Positions 25,307 to 38,015 of a DNA stretch of 64,000 nt are shown here, one piece after another (the first letter of the stretch is position 1; each line of letters begins with the position of its first letter). The notes beneath the pieces were generated by a model. It did not search any database. It was not told the DNA's origin and saw only the letters and a list, made by a program, of their open reading frames with translations. The stretch lies in contig OY992836.1 in NCBI GenBank assembly GCA_963921425.1, forward strand, positions 16,385,614 through 16,449,613, in the 5' to 3' direction. A program made the translations under genes and the position numbers. Origin of the DNA: Dryas octopetala (taxonomy: Eukaryota; Streptophyta; Magnoliopsida; Rosales; Rosaceae).

Positions 25307-27376
25307 TTAAACACTGATAGTCCCTTCATCGCATCCACTTTCCTCTTCATCATCACTGCTGCCCCCAAACATGGAAGCCATTTTCAAGGCCAGCTTTGCA
25401 GCCATTTCTCTTCTCTGAAAATCAGGCATCAATCTCAAGCTGCCGCGCATGTTCCCAATCTCAGACATCAACTGTTCCAAATCCTCAAACTCAAAATGTG
25501 TGCCCTCATCTTGTTCTTGGGTTTGGTCAAGTTCTGTGCCCTGGTCAGGTTTTTCTGCATTGGATGCCACTCCCTTGTGGATATCATCATGCAACTTAGC
25601 CGTCGATGATGAGGTATGTGGCTCCTCCTTATCACAACTGGTTTCATTCTCTTGATTGCATTCTGGGACAAGATTACTTTGAGAAGCCAGTCCTCCCATA
25701 TTTGAGGTTCCAGCAAAACCATTTGCAGAAACCCATCCTTCATATGTGTCATCATATGGTTCAGCTGAAGTTGCCGAACCCGCCGATAGGACTTCATACT
25801 CAAATTCATAATCAGATTCTTCTTCCGACAAGTCTAACAGAGAGGATTAAAACATTTAGCATTCCACTTAAAATGTAAAATATAAACCAAATGGAAGTGG
25901 TATATAACCTTCTCTTTCAGGTAAAGATGGTTCAATAATCTTATCGCCTGATTTCAGAATCATTCCAGGCCACATATGTGCAGAAAGAGCACCAAAGAGT
26001 CGTTCAAGACCTTGTGAATCGCCATCAACTGACAAACCTGTGAGAAAAGCACCTTTATCTCAAAAGATGCTAATAAGACAGAGCAAAAAAGAAAAAAGTA
26101 TACGATGTATTGCACAATCAATATCTTTGTTTATCATGATTTCACTTTGGCTGATTCTCAAGCTAACCAATTTCCTTTCTATTCTTGAAACTGACATGTG
26201 AACTCAAGGAATACGCAACCACTATTTTTTTTTTCTTACTCAGGTACACATGATGTGAAACTCCTACTTCTCTTAAACTGCTTCATCTGTCCATCATTAC
26301 AAAGATTCATGTCAAAATGGTATGCCCTTATAATTTGATAATCATGGTCATCCTTTACATCGTTACTGACCTTGTGAAGCGACACTGAAATATAACTTGT
26401 TATAGCTTTTGCTGTCATGATCACTAAAATTTTATCAAGCATGAGTTGCAATTCCTTTCAATCATCCTTACTGTACCATGAAAATTTCTACCTTTGAGCA
26501 GAGTACCTTTTATTCCTCAGTTTTGTATATATCTTGCCACAAAATATTAAGTCAGAAAGAAGGCCCTTACATTTGTCAAAATCAACATTCGAAGCACAAG
26601 CTTCAATGTACTCAATGTTATTCTCAGTGCACCATTCCACACATGACTGCCTAGCCTCCCACGATGGTTCTTCATCCCCCAGTAAACTGCTTCCTTCAGT
26701 TTCAGAGATTCCATACTCAGTGAAGTCTGAATGGGAATCAGCAAATGGGTCTGCAACCTTCTTCTGCAGGCGTCTTCTATATTCAGCATGAACCGGGTGA
26801 CCCGGGACAAGATCGACTTTATTCCCTATGCATAATAGTATATCGAATTTTTGAAGATCAGTACGAGATACCCAATTCTGAAGTGCAACAAGAGACGGCA
26901 ACTGCACATAATGCGAGCAAATGAAGATAAAAACTGCATCAACATGCCATGTTATCTAAAGCATTAACAAGTAAACAAAGTCGAAAAGGATGAGTGGCAA
27001 GAGAGACCAACCTCAGTGGTGTCAAAGACCAAGACCAGGGCAGCCAACTGGTTATACATTGGGAGGGACCCAATGGAAAATCCATCGTCCAGATGAGCCA
27101 TCCATACCGAAACATCGGCTGTGTAGTACTTGGTAGAGATAGTCCACCTAATTTGTTTGAAAGAAAAATCATCATAAATTTTCATAATTCACATTTCAAT
27201 AGAATTAAAAATGAATTCTTTTTACCCAAAATGTAAAATTTACATACCCATGAACTGACAGTTGAGATGATGATGAAGAATCAGATGCATCGTCGAAATC
27301 CAAAGCGAGTAATCCTATAATCAACAAATTGAATTTAATATTAATGAAGGCAAAAAGGGTTTGGATCATTTATTAA

Positions 27377-27409
<33 letters not shown>

Positions 27410-27511
27410 CTTACGAGAGAGGAGAGTGCGCTTGCCGACGTTGGGGGAACCGACGAAGAAGATGCCAGGTCTCTTCTCCAGAGAATCTGGTTCCTTTACT
27501 TGGGTTTCCAT
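25307..27511 (-). CDS. AAGAB: Alpha/gamma-adaptin-binding p34-like pseudo-GTPase (AAGAB family)
   Basis: Six exons on the minus strand: 27511-27415, 27314-27248, 27147-27012, 26901-26571, 26037-25909 and 25833-25307, giving 428 residues. The family (adaptin-binding p34, Arabidopsis At5g65960 from memory) binds clathrin adaptor subunits and helps assemble AP complexes in the cytosol. The N-terminal half is a Ras-like fold: P-loop-like FVGSPNVGKRTLLSRLL (residues about 19-35), a DTTE at about 97-100 in the switch II position, and CIGNKVDL as the G4 motif. The P-loop has Arg where GTPases have Ser or Thr after GK, so nucleotide binding may be weak or lost. The middle carries the conserved WCTENNIEYIEACAS. 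The C-terminal part is acidic and low-complexity and ends with a helical ELDQTQEQDE and a final short acidic tail. An AG microsatellite (about 27380-27407) fills much of intron 1. Confidence 0.9.
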
Positions 27512-29054
27512 TGGTTTTGAGTTTTAGACTGATGAATTTTGGATCTAAAACCCTAACACTGCCTCAGGTTGATTGTGGTGATGATGATGGTGGTGATATG
27601 CACTGAGTTTCTCAGCAACTTTCCTATTGCTATTGCTTAAGCTGCAGCAGAGGGATCGGCTTGGGTAGGGATGGCAAAATTCCCCGCCCCCGAAAATCCC
27701 CGTGGGGACCCGCCCCGATTAAGCGGGTATGGTAATACCATCCCCATCTCCGCCCCGCCCCGTATACCCGTTTAATAAAAATATTATATTACATAATTAT
27801 ATTTTAATTTATTTTCTTAATTTTTATTGCATATCTTTAAAATTTAATAGTGTTCTCTTTATGATTTAGTATTATTGTAATATAATATGATGAATTTTAA
27901 TGTATTTCATCTATTATATTATATATTTATATTAATTTGATATGTTATTAATAAAAAAAATTATTTTTTTGAAAATAATAGGGGCCCCGAATACCCCCGA
28001 TGGGGACCCGATTACCCGGCGGGGCGGGTATGGTATTGGCAAACCCGCCCCGAATCCGCCCCGTTGCCATCCCTAAGCTTGGGCCTGGGTTGACCCAGAA
28101 AACGGACTCATTTGACATTACCCACAACCACAAGTAACGTTGCACAAGAATTTTCCTTTTTCTTTTATCTTCTTTTTCAACCCTTAAAATACATACATAT
28201 TGTCAAATTTTAATATCATGTATCGTGTATACAGTCCTACTGGTATAGAATGGATATCATATATCACAGTATTAGTATATCGACGTACTAATATAAAATG
28301 GATATCATGTATTTCTGTATAATATTTGGGTTCAAACCGAATCTTCAAAACTCAAGTTCTTACGTAAGATTTTCGTTTAACACATTACATGAACAAAATG
28401 GAGTAAAATTTTTATTTCCCAATAGATTTTTTTCTTACATTTATATTGAGTAAATTCTTATCTTAACGGAATGTATAAGTGAATAGTTTAATTTATGAGG
28501 GTTTTAGTTTTAACTTAATAATTTATGAGAAATATGTGTATCAATTTGAGTAAGAATTTTCTTTTCTAGCCTGAGATAAATAGAAAAGAATTATGACCTT
28601 GTTTCTGATAAACATCAAACCAAGATCCAATGAAACATTTTGACAACACATTTGTATAGTAAACTAGTAAAAATCATTACCTAAGACGGGTATAATTACC
28701 ACAGAACAAAAATTGCAGAAGTAGTAGGCACTTTTTTTTTTGGTCTAAGAAGCAGTAAGCACTTTAAATTCACATATTAACAATGCAACTAATCAACCAC
28801 AGTGGTCACACTAGAACTTATCAAATGATCTGCAGTCAAGGAGAATCCTCAATGCAAAATTCAACAAAATTTGTCAAGGCTCGCATGCAAAACTTATCCA
28901 AGGAGAAGAAAGAGAGGCACCATGTGAACTACAACTAACCACAACAACAAATGTGACATGTATACACCAACTGTCGCACGCATGATGATCCGAAAATATA
29001 AAGAAAATTGATGATTACAAATCTCTTCCACAAAAAGCAACACATTCAGAAAAG
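27512..29054. other. Intergenic DNA
   Basis: This is the promoter side of the p34-like gene and the 3' flank of the first sugar transporter, both minus strand. It contains one hAT-like element (27666-28075). The rest is AT-rich with no gene seen. About 100-300 bases before 29055 probably belong to the transporter's 3' untranslated region. Confidence 0.55.
27666..28075. mobile_element. hAT-like miniature transposon
   Basis: A 410 bp element with perfect 12 bp inverted ends, TAGGGATGGCAA, typical of hAT elements. Flanking 8 bp duplications are GGCTTGGG (27658-27665) and AGCTTGGG (28076-28083), 7 of 8 matching. Both arms are GC-rich, with CCCCGCCC and GGGGACCCG repeats, around an AT-rich core. 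No coding capacity. It sits 155 bp upstream of the p34-like start codon, inside the likely promoter. Confidence 0.85.
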
Positions 29055-31813
29055 TCAGTTATTACTGGAACCCCCAGAGGCATCAGCAGCTGGTCTTACA
29101 CCAGCAGCAAAGAACTCAGAAATGACTTCTAGAGGCATGCCCTTAGTTTCAGGCACCTTCAAGTAAACAAATATCCAGGCAATGATGCACCCAGTAACAT
29201 AGATTCCAAAGACACCAGCAAAGCCAATGGAGGATAGCATAACAGGAAATGAGTAAGTGATGATGATGTTTGCAATCCAATAAGTGAGGGCACAGAAAGC
29301 AATGCAGAGGCCGCGGACGGGAGTAGGGAAGATCTCTGCACAAAGAATGTTTGGGATTACGCCGAAACCCATGACGAAGCAGCAGAGGTAGACCACAACA
29401 CTGGCAGTGGAGATTGTTGCATTTAGAACACTGCCCAAATTAACAATGCTGCCTAGCAGCAATAAAGTGAGTGCCAATATCAGGATTGGTATTGTGGACA
29501 GCAGCAGTGACCTGCAAGAAGAAAGATAAAGGAAATTAACTTTTTGTGTTCATATTGAAGGCTGATTCAGTAATATAGAGATTTCACACTTCTAAAATGT
29601 GCTAAAATGTGTCCATTGAAACAGCACAACAAAAAACTCCACCTTTGAGCATGCAGCTAATGGGATTTTATGTGACCAATGTATATGATAAACAAACAGC
29701 TTCTCTATGAAATTCAAGGTGTAAAAAAGAGAACTACCTTCTGCCAGATATATCCATTAGCCACATAGAAGTAGCTATGCAAGGAAGCATCAAGAATGTT
29801 GTGATGGTACTTAAGAAGAGAGATGCAGATGCCGAATTCAACCCTATGTTAGACAGAAGAACTGCTACGCCGGCTTGCTCATAAATCTGAGGAGTGTAGT
29901 AGAGAACCCCATTTATGCCAGCAATCTGCAGAGGCAAAAAGAAAAACATCAGAAGGCTGTGAAAAACAAAACATTTTGCCTTCAAATTTTGGATCTTTTA
30001 AAATTTTACCTGCTGTAGAATTTGAAGTCCTATCCCAACAAACAGTGCACGCTTGACTCCCGGTTCCAAAAGTTCTCTCCACTTTGACCCTTTCACAACA
30101 GATTCTGGTGGGGAAACCATTTCGGGGCCAACAGAATGCCTAATTGTTGGATCCTTGGTCGAAAGAGCAGACTGGCTAACAAGAGCAGCAGCCTGAATGT
30201 GTTCACTTTCTTGCCTTAAACCAGGTATTGAAACAACGGATGCAGGCTGAGACCCCGGTCTACTCTCCTGGTGCAAAAAGATTCTTTGAAGTCCTCCTTC
30301 CTTTTTCCCATCTTCGCGTACCCGCTCACAAAATTTATAAGCCAGCTGCCAACCTCCACCTATATCCATACTGCTAGGACTATTGACTGCCTCACTAGCA
30401 TTGCCTTGCAAGAGAATGCTATTGCCTCTCACACCTAAAGCACTACCACCTGATCTAGAAGTGACAATGTCCTTGTCCATACTTGTCGTTTGACGTGAGA
30501 TCAATGGACTTCTCAAAATGTCCTCACAATAAGCCCCAGATGTTTCAGATTCGTGGTCCTCTCCATCGGTTTGGCTCTCCATGTCCCAATGATCATATTT
30601 ACCATGAGGCTCCCCTGCATTCAAAATACTACCTATATTTGGATAAAGATTGCTGCCTTTGCTTCCTCTCTCAGAGAGCTTCTCATGGACACTGCTAAAG
30701 AGAGTGACAAGAGGATCCATAAGAGGGATGCTTTGGTTTACCATGCTCCCATTGTGAGATATTAAACTCTGTCCAGTTACAGGTTTGGCAATGTATGATA
30801 AGCCCTCTTCAGGCCCATATAACCTTATTTGATTTTGCTCTTCAGTTGTTTCCTGGTTATTGTTAAGCATGTTGGTTGGACTCATAATGTACTCTTCCAA
30901 TGATGTCTCTTTTCCAGTGCTAAGACCCTCAACTAGCAAAGCCAATTCACCTGCAGATCATAGAAACCTCAGAGTTAGCACTAAAACATCAATGACATGA
31001 AGGAAATAGAAGAATAAAAAAAGGGACTAATTTAGGCACCTGAAACATCTTCCCTGCCATTAAGTCTTTGCAAAACTTGTTTTGCCTCAAGAATTCTCCC
31101 TTTACTCACAAGCCACCTGGGGGACTCAGGCAGGTAAAGTACTGTCAAAGCAAAATAAACAAGGGATGGAATCGAAACGACCCCTAGCATCAATCTCCAG
31201 CTTGGTGAGTCCATCAGTGACATTTCAAACACCATGCAATAGGACAAGAACATCCCACCCGATCCAGTGAACTGTGGAAGAGTATTCAATCGTCCTCTTA
31301 TATCCGGTGGTGCTATTTCAGATATGTAGGCAGGAACAATAGTAACAGCCAGACCAGTTCCAAATCCATCTAATAGCCTTGCCAAAAGTAAGATATAAAT
31401 ATTAGGAGACCACTGCATTACCAGACCACTGATGAAGAAAAGAACTGATGACATTATTAGCATCGTACGCCGTCCTAGCCAGTCTGATGCCGGTCCAGAG
31501 AATGTTGTTATGAATGTGGCCCCAATAAGTGATGCTGCTACAATTAGCCCTTCAAATGTTGGGTCACTTTCCAAGTTAAACTCCCTTTTGATGTAAATAA
31601 CAGACCCTGCAACATTTGGTGGAACAAGTTTTATTATTAACATAATACCTTTCAATATATGATTCTGAAATATGAACATTGGGGCAGAAACAAATGATTT
31701 GTAAAACAAAGGAAACAAAAATTATGTGGCATGCCTGCAATGACTGAATTATCCCATCCTTGTAACAAGTTACCGATTGCTGCAGCAACCGCTACAAACA
31801 CAGCTCCCCTCAT
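29055..31813 (-). CDS. TMT: Tonoplast monosaccharide/sugar transporter, diverged tandem copy A (TMT/TST)
   Basis: Five exons on the minus strand: 31813-31735, 31606-31040, 30950-30010, 29925-29738 and 29511-29055, giving 743 residues. TMT/TST proteins are major-facilitator antiporters that load sugars into the vacuole in exchange for protons. The layout is six helices, a long hydrophilic loop (about residues 220-510), then six helices. Conserved pieces are GNLLQGWDN, LPESPRWLVSKGR, EEYIMSP, IGGGWQLAYKF, PGVKRALFVG, GINGVLYYTPQI and VPETKGMPLEV. Exon sizes match copy B almost exactly. Differences from copy B and known members: QQIAGINGV in place of QQFSGINGV, MGFGVIPN for MGFGPIPN, and EIFPTPVRG for EIFPTRVRG. 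Intron 1 starts with GC (CAG then GCATGC) in place of GT. The frame is open, so it may be functional, changed in substrate use, or decaying slowly. Confidence 0.9.
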
Positions 31814-33942
31814 TTTTTCTTCAGTGACCAAGTACTACTTTCCAAACCAGAAGAGAATTCAGATCACAGATACAAGAATTTCTGAACCCTTTTTTCAGAT
31901 TAATGAAACCTGCATAAAAATGTCAACAACATCACTGCTATATGAGTAAAGTACAATCCAAAGCTTCTACTTGAAGGGCAACATAGAATTACAAGAAACA
32001 TATAGAATGCATAAGTATTTTGATGATGTTAATATCCATACACAGTGAACTCCAAACCATGTAAATTCTAAAGATTATGACTGGAATGACCAGATTTGAG
32101 ACATGGTTCAACCAGTCTTTTAACTGTGACATGTTCAAATAAATATAACAGTAAACAGAGGAGATGAGATGGACCTTACAAAGCAGATGTGGTAAATATG
32201 TAATGCAATTTTCTGACCAAAAAAAAGAATGTCATGCAATTTGGGATTTTGAATAAGACAAACCAAGTTGTGTATGTAACAAATCTCTTCTGCTTTGATT
32301 GGTGGTTTGTTGACCTTGCAAAAGCACCACCTGTTTGGCTGTTAGCATGTCATGTCTGTCGAAATATGAAAAAGGCTACTTGTCAAATATGATAAACCCC
32401 ATGGCCGAGGAACTTGATTTGCTTTGTGTTTCCTACTTTATATATAAGTTGTCTATTAAACTTGGAACTTTAAATTTTGAAGGAGACAGACAAGGAATAG
32501 GAGTCATATGTAGTAGGGTCGGTAGGTGAATGGTGATATAGCCAACAGATACACACATATGCATGAATTTAATATTTGGAATCTTTTTTAGGGAAAGAAA
32601 GGTTTCCTTTTTTTTTTTTTTTTAATTAGTATTAATTTGGAAATAGTCTAGCTTCCTTTTATACATAGTGGACAGGACTACTTGTTAATGGTTGCAATTT
32701 AAAAAACAAAATGGGTGAAAATTTTCTTACTCGTCTTTTGTATATTTGCACTCTTCTCCTTAATTTTAAATTTTTATGCTTTCAGCTTTCTTTCTTTTTT
32801 CAAATGCTATCAAAGCATAAAAATAAGAAAATAAAAATACATCCAAATTTGGAGTGTGAAAATTGCCACACAAAAAAAACGTTTGCACATTGCAGAAAAA
32901 GTTCCTTCTAATTTCATAGACAAAGCAAATAACAAGTGGTGAACATGCAGCTTGCAGTTAGTTTAGGGTAGTGAATTAAACGAGAATTTATCATCCTTAA
33001 GAATGCTCTCACCTTCTCTTGCAATTTGTCTGACATGGTCACATTCAATAAGCACCATCAATATTTTGATTGGGATTTATACGTACTATATCAAAGTTGG
33101 TCATATGTATTCTTTTCTTAATAGAATTATGAGACCTTTTTTTAAATCTGGATAGAATTATGAGACCCTCTTTGTTTTTTTTATCTGAATTGAATTATGA
33201 GACCTATTTTAAGTAGGATAAAAACCCTGAGTTGATAGCCAGAAGTAAATCGATTTTTGTAATATTTTGGAAATATTTCAAATGTCTCTAGGGTTTTAGT
33301 AGTTAATTTTGGTCTTCCGAGTAAACTTATTCCAGTTGGGAGTATTGTTGAATGGTTTCTAAGCCTCTGAATTGCAAAACAGATGAGAAGCCTACTTTGA
33401 TTAACAAAATTATTTTTCTTCATAGTGTACTCTCTTCTCTATGGTTCATCCCACGAAATAGGATCTTTTACTTGTAACTATGTTGATATTATAATTATGG
33501 AAAAAACAATATTGTTATTAAAGCTTAAACGTTTTGGGTTTAGAATTTAGAGTTTACACACATTTCCGAAGCACAAAGAATAAACAAAGAATTGAACTCA
33601 CATTAGCTCTGCTTTGATGATCAAGAACTTTGTGTCTTTCTCCTTCTACGGCCAGCATATGCAAAATAAACTCTTGAATTTGTAATACAAGATTAAAATT
33701 AAAAGTCAAGCAAATACGAGCAGATGATTCAGATCCTATCTTGACATGTTCTTTTCAAAAGATGACTAGCCAACACCTCACATGTCCAAAAATTATATAT
33801 ACAAACTGTCCAGATCAATCTGAATATAACAACATAGCATGGAGTCATTAGGGGCTTAATTTAGTGATTATTGTGCCTACTTCCCTATGCCTAAGACAAG
33901 TAACAAAATTCAAAACAGCATCATGAACTTCTTGACCACTAA
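31814..33942. other. Spacer between the tandem sugar transporter genes
   Basis: This is the promoter side of copy A and the 3' flank of copy B. It is AT-rich with no gene seen. A short imperfect repeat around GAATTATGAGACC occurs three times at about 33120-33205. A 5' untranslated intron for copy A is possible just upstream of 31813, since plant TMT genes often have one, but I cannot place it. Confidence 0.5.
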
Positions 33943-36890
33943 TTAACTAGCCATTCTTTCAGCAATATCTGCCTGCTTTGCACCCACAGAGAAGAACTCA
34001 GAGATGACTTCAAGGGGCATTCCCTTTGTTTCCGGCACATTCAAGAAAACAAACACCCAAGAAATGGTGCAGACCACCGCATAGATGGCGAACACACCAG
34101 CAAGACCAATGGAAGTGAGCATGATAGGCAGTGTGTAGGTGATGATGATGTCTCCAATCCAAAATGTGAGGGCACATATGGCAATGCAGAGGCCGCGAAC
34201 GCGAGTAGGGAAAATCTCAGAGCAAAGAATGTTAGGAATTGGTCCAAAGCCCATGACAAAGCAGCAGAAGTATACCACAACACTGATGGTGGAAATTGTT
34301 GCATTCACAATAGAACCCATGTTGACAAGTTGGCTGAAAATTAGTACTACGAGAGTCCCTGTCAGTACAGGCAATGTCGACAGCAAGAGTGTCCTGCAAG
34401 AAAATGTGTCATATAGACATGTTGTATGCAAGAAGTCTTTACGTAGTGGCAAAAAGGAACTCACCTTCTGCCAGAGACATCCATTAGTCTCATGGCAACT
34501 CCTATACATGGAAGCATCAACAAGGTTGTGAGAGAACTTATGAGAATAGATGCAGAGGTGGAACTGAGGCCCAAATTTGATAGGAGAATTCCCACCCCTG
34601 CTTGTTCAAGAATCTGGGGTGTGTAGTAAAGAACCCCATTTATGCCAGAGAACTGCCCATATCAAATGACCAAGCATTAGATAGACACATAGACAACAAC
34701 AAAGTTATGTAACGGATATCACTATAAAACGATTGGTATCACATTTACTCTAAACCCAAGTTAGAAGCCTCCTGAACTTAATAATTTTTTACCTGCTGAA
34801 GAATTTGAATTGCTACACCAACAAACAATGCACGTTTGACTCCTGGTTCTAAAAGATCAGCCCACCTGGGTCCTTGAGCAACAGTTTCTGGAGGAGCAAC
34901 CATTGCTTGTCCCTGAAGATGCTGGTCCATTTTGTCCTTGGAAATTATAGAAGGTTGGCTAACCAAAGCAGAAGCCTGATAAAACTCACCCTCTGGAGGA
35001 ACATCAACACCACCAGCAAACGAAATCATTGAGCCACGCCGGGACTCAAGTGTCCCCCCCTCCTGGTGCAAATACACCCTTTGATACTCTCCTTCCTTTT
35101 TCCCATCTTTCCCAACCCTCTCCGAAAATTTATAAGCCAATTGCCAACCGCCGCCAATGTCCATGCTATTCACTGCCTCACCACCAACAAGGCTGCCATG
35201 TCGCTTCATCCCCCCGAAGAAGCTACTGGACTTTCCAGGCATCATGTCATGTGCCATACTCGCTGTTCGTCGATTGGACAGCAATGGCCTCCGCGCGCTG
35301 TCCTCAAAGTCAGCATCTCCAGGCTTAGGGGGGCTCTCCACATCCCAATGCTCATTCTTGTCCTGGTTTTCAGCTGGTGCCACATTCAGCAGGCTGCCCA
35401 TGTTTGGAAAATTGAGAAGGCTGCGCATGCTGCCTGTATTTTCAGGAACAAGCTTCTCATGGACACTGCCAAACAGAGTTACAAGAGGATCCACATAAGG
35501 CACGTTTGGATTCAACAAGCTTCCTTGGCGGGACACCAAGCCGAGGTTTGCTTGTCCTGTCACAGATTTCGCAATCAATGAGGCGCGTCCCACCTCCGGC
35601 CCATATAGCCTAATTTGATCTTTCTCTGCACCTGTTTCAGGGCCATCAGTTTGGTCATTGGCTGGACCAACTATGTACTCTTCTAGTGATGAATCACCTC
35701 CAACCCCAAGACCCTCAATCAGCAAAGCCAACTCACCTGTAAAATCACCCAAGCACAAGCAAAAGCAAATTAATGAGCTAATACATAGAAACATGCCACT
35801 ACAGCTTATTAGTTAATTCAGTCTCGTGTGCTGATATTGTGTTTATGTCCAAAACTAGAGTGTAAGACGCATTAAGGGACCAACAATGTATATCAAGCTA
35901 ACAGAAACGAGGACCTGAAACATCTTCCCTGCCGCGTAGTCTTTGCAGGACCTTCTTGGCCTCGTCCATCCGTCCTTTGCTAACCAGCCACCTCGGAGAC
36001 TCAGGCAGGTAAAGCACAGTCAATGCAAAATAAAGCAGGGAAGGAATAGAAAGAACCCCAAGCATCAATCTCCAACTGGGTGCCTCCCTCAGTGACATGG
36101 CAAACACCATGCAGTAGGACATGAACATCCCACCAGAGCCAGTGAACTGAGGGAGGGTATTCAGTAGCCCTCTGATCTCCGCCGGTGCAGTCTCGGATAT
36201 GTAGACCGGGACAAGAGTCACAGCCAGTCCAATCCCAAACCCATCCAATAGCCTCGCCAAAAGAAGAACGTACACATTGGGTGCCCATAGCATTACCAGA
36301 CCGCTCAGGAAGTATAGAACCGATGAGATTATCAGCATTGGACGCCTTCCTAGCATGTCTGATACTGGCCCAGAGAATGTTGTGATCACAGTGGCTCCAA
36401 TCAGTGACATGGCCACAATTAGCCCTTCCATTGTTGGCTCACTTTCCAATTTGAATTCCTTTTTAATGTAAAGAACAGCCCCTGCGTGGTGATTTGTATT
36501 GTCAATTTGTCACACCTTTCATTATAAATAATAATTCACAGATTGACCGTATGACATACAACCATATCTAATAGTGAAAAATCTATACCCTAATAGTAAA
36601 AAAGTGAACCAATCAATATCCAAGAATCAGAAAATTATTGTATCTATAAAGGGACTATATGGCATAAATTTCTCATTTTGTCATCAGCTACAAAGCCTTA
36701 AAATAAATTTTGGATGGTACAATCATATAAATGTATTATTTGAAAGTATTTGACATATTGATTTGTAAAAGCTAATAGGTAATGGAGAGATTAATAAGGG
36801 TGACAGGGTACCTGCAATGGTTGCATTATCCCAACCTTGCAACAAGTTTCCTATTGTGGCAGCAATGGCTACAAGAACAGCTCCCCACAT
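33943..36890 (-). CDS. TMT: Tonoplast monosaccharide/sugar transporter, copy B (TMT/TST)
   Basis: Five exons on the minus strand: 36890-36812, 36481-35915, 35736-34793, 34652-34465 and 34393-33943, giving 742 residues. It has the same exon layout as copy A, 2.1 kb downstream on the same strand, so the two are tandem duplicates. It keeps the family motifs: WDNATIAG, DMLGRRPMLI, RGLLNTLPQFTGSGGMF, LPESPRWLVSKGR, QQFSGINGVLYYTPQILEQA, MGFGPIPNILCSEIFPTRVRG and VPETKGMPLEVISEFFSVGA. The central loop (about residues 220-510) is rich in Ser and Asp, the part that kinases modify in known members, and has RRGSMIS. It should carry glucose, fructose or sucrose into the vacuole against protons. All introns are GT-AG. 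It is the more conserved copy and likely the main working gene. Confidence 0.95.
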
Positions 36891-37493
36891 TTTTTCTGCG
36901 CCACAAACAAAATAGGACCTTGTAACCCAGAAGTAAATTCAGCTGCGGAATGGAGAAGCTCTTGGACTTTGTAGCATCAACCTTTACAATGCACATAGAT
37001 TAGTCAGTGAGCACAGTTTGTTCATGGGTTTGTTGTTCAATTTAATTACGATATGAGTTAATGTCAATTACAATGCACATATATTGGACTGCCTGAACCT
37101 TTATTGAATGAAAAAATGTACCTTTCAAGAACAGAGAGAAACTATGAACTTAAGCATATCTCTGATCTCAAAGCAGTGTAGTTTTTAGGAACAATATGTA
37201 CTCATGAAATGATCGATCAGAGAAAGAAGTGATCCAAGTGATACTTTTGGGATTTAACAGGTCCAGAAACTCTTGGTGAACTTCCTAATATGCCTCTCGA
37301 ACCACACAACATGTAGCCCTCTTCTTCAGCTATAGAAGTGGCCATCTGCTAACCACCTAATTGTTCAATTTTCTCCTCTAATACCGGTGGTGTAAGAAGT
37401 GAAACAATCAAATATAAGACCAAAAAAAAAAATCAAAGGTTTTATAAAACTTCGGAATAGGTGCTCTAGATAAAAAAAGTATATATATATAGG

Positions 37494-38015
37494 CAAATAT
37501 TTGGTTCGTCCATTTATTTGATTAAAGTTAGATAGGCAAATGATTTCCGATTTGGCTAATTTTTTGCAAAGATGATCTATCTATGGAGATGTAAAAATTG
37601 AACGGTTCGGATCGACACAAAACGACTCGTGTGGGCCCCAACAGGGTATACCTCAACTTATTTATGTTGAGGTATGACCTTGTTGGGGCCCACACGAGTC
37701 GTTTTGTGTCGATCCGAACCGTTCGCAAGGATCATCTTCATTGATAGATCATCCTTGCAAAAAATTAGCCAAATCGGAAATCATTTGCCTATCTAACTTA
37801 GATAAAACAAATGGATGGTTTCATCGAAAATATTTGGTTCGTCCATTTATTTGATTAAAGTTAGATAGGCAAATGATTTCCGATTTGGCTAATTTTTTGC
37901 AAAGATGATCTATCTATGGAGATGTAAAAATTGAACGGTTCGGATCGACACAAAACGACTCGTGTGGGCCCCAACAGGGTATACCTCAACATAAATAAGT
38001 TGAGGTATACCTCAA
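37494..38015. repeat. Three alternating inverted copies of a 165 bp unit
   Basis: Unit A, which starts AAATATTTGGTTCGTCC, runs forward at about 37494-37656, inverted at about 37660-37830, and forward again at about 37827-37993. The first junction is the hairpin loop CCTCAACTTATTTATGTTGAGG split as CCTCAAC, TTATTTAT, GTTGAGG; the same loop appears reverse-complemented after the third copy (ATAAATAA between the same arms, about 37985-38005). TA-rich runs border the block on both sides. Forward copies are nearly identical; the inverted one has small differences (for example CGCAAGGATCATCTTCATTG). Confidence 0.85.
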
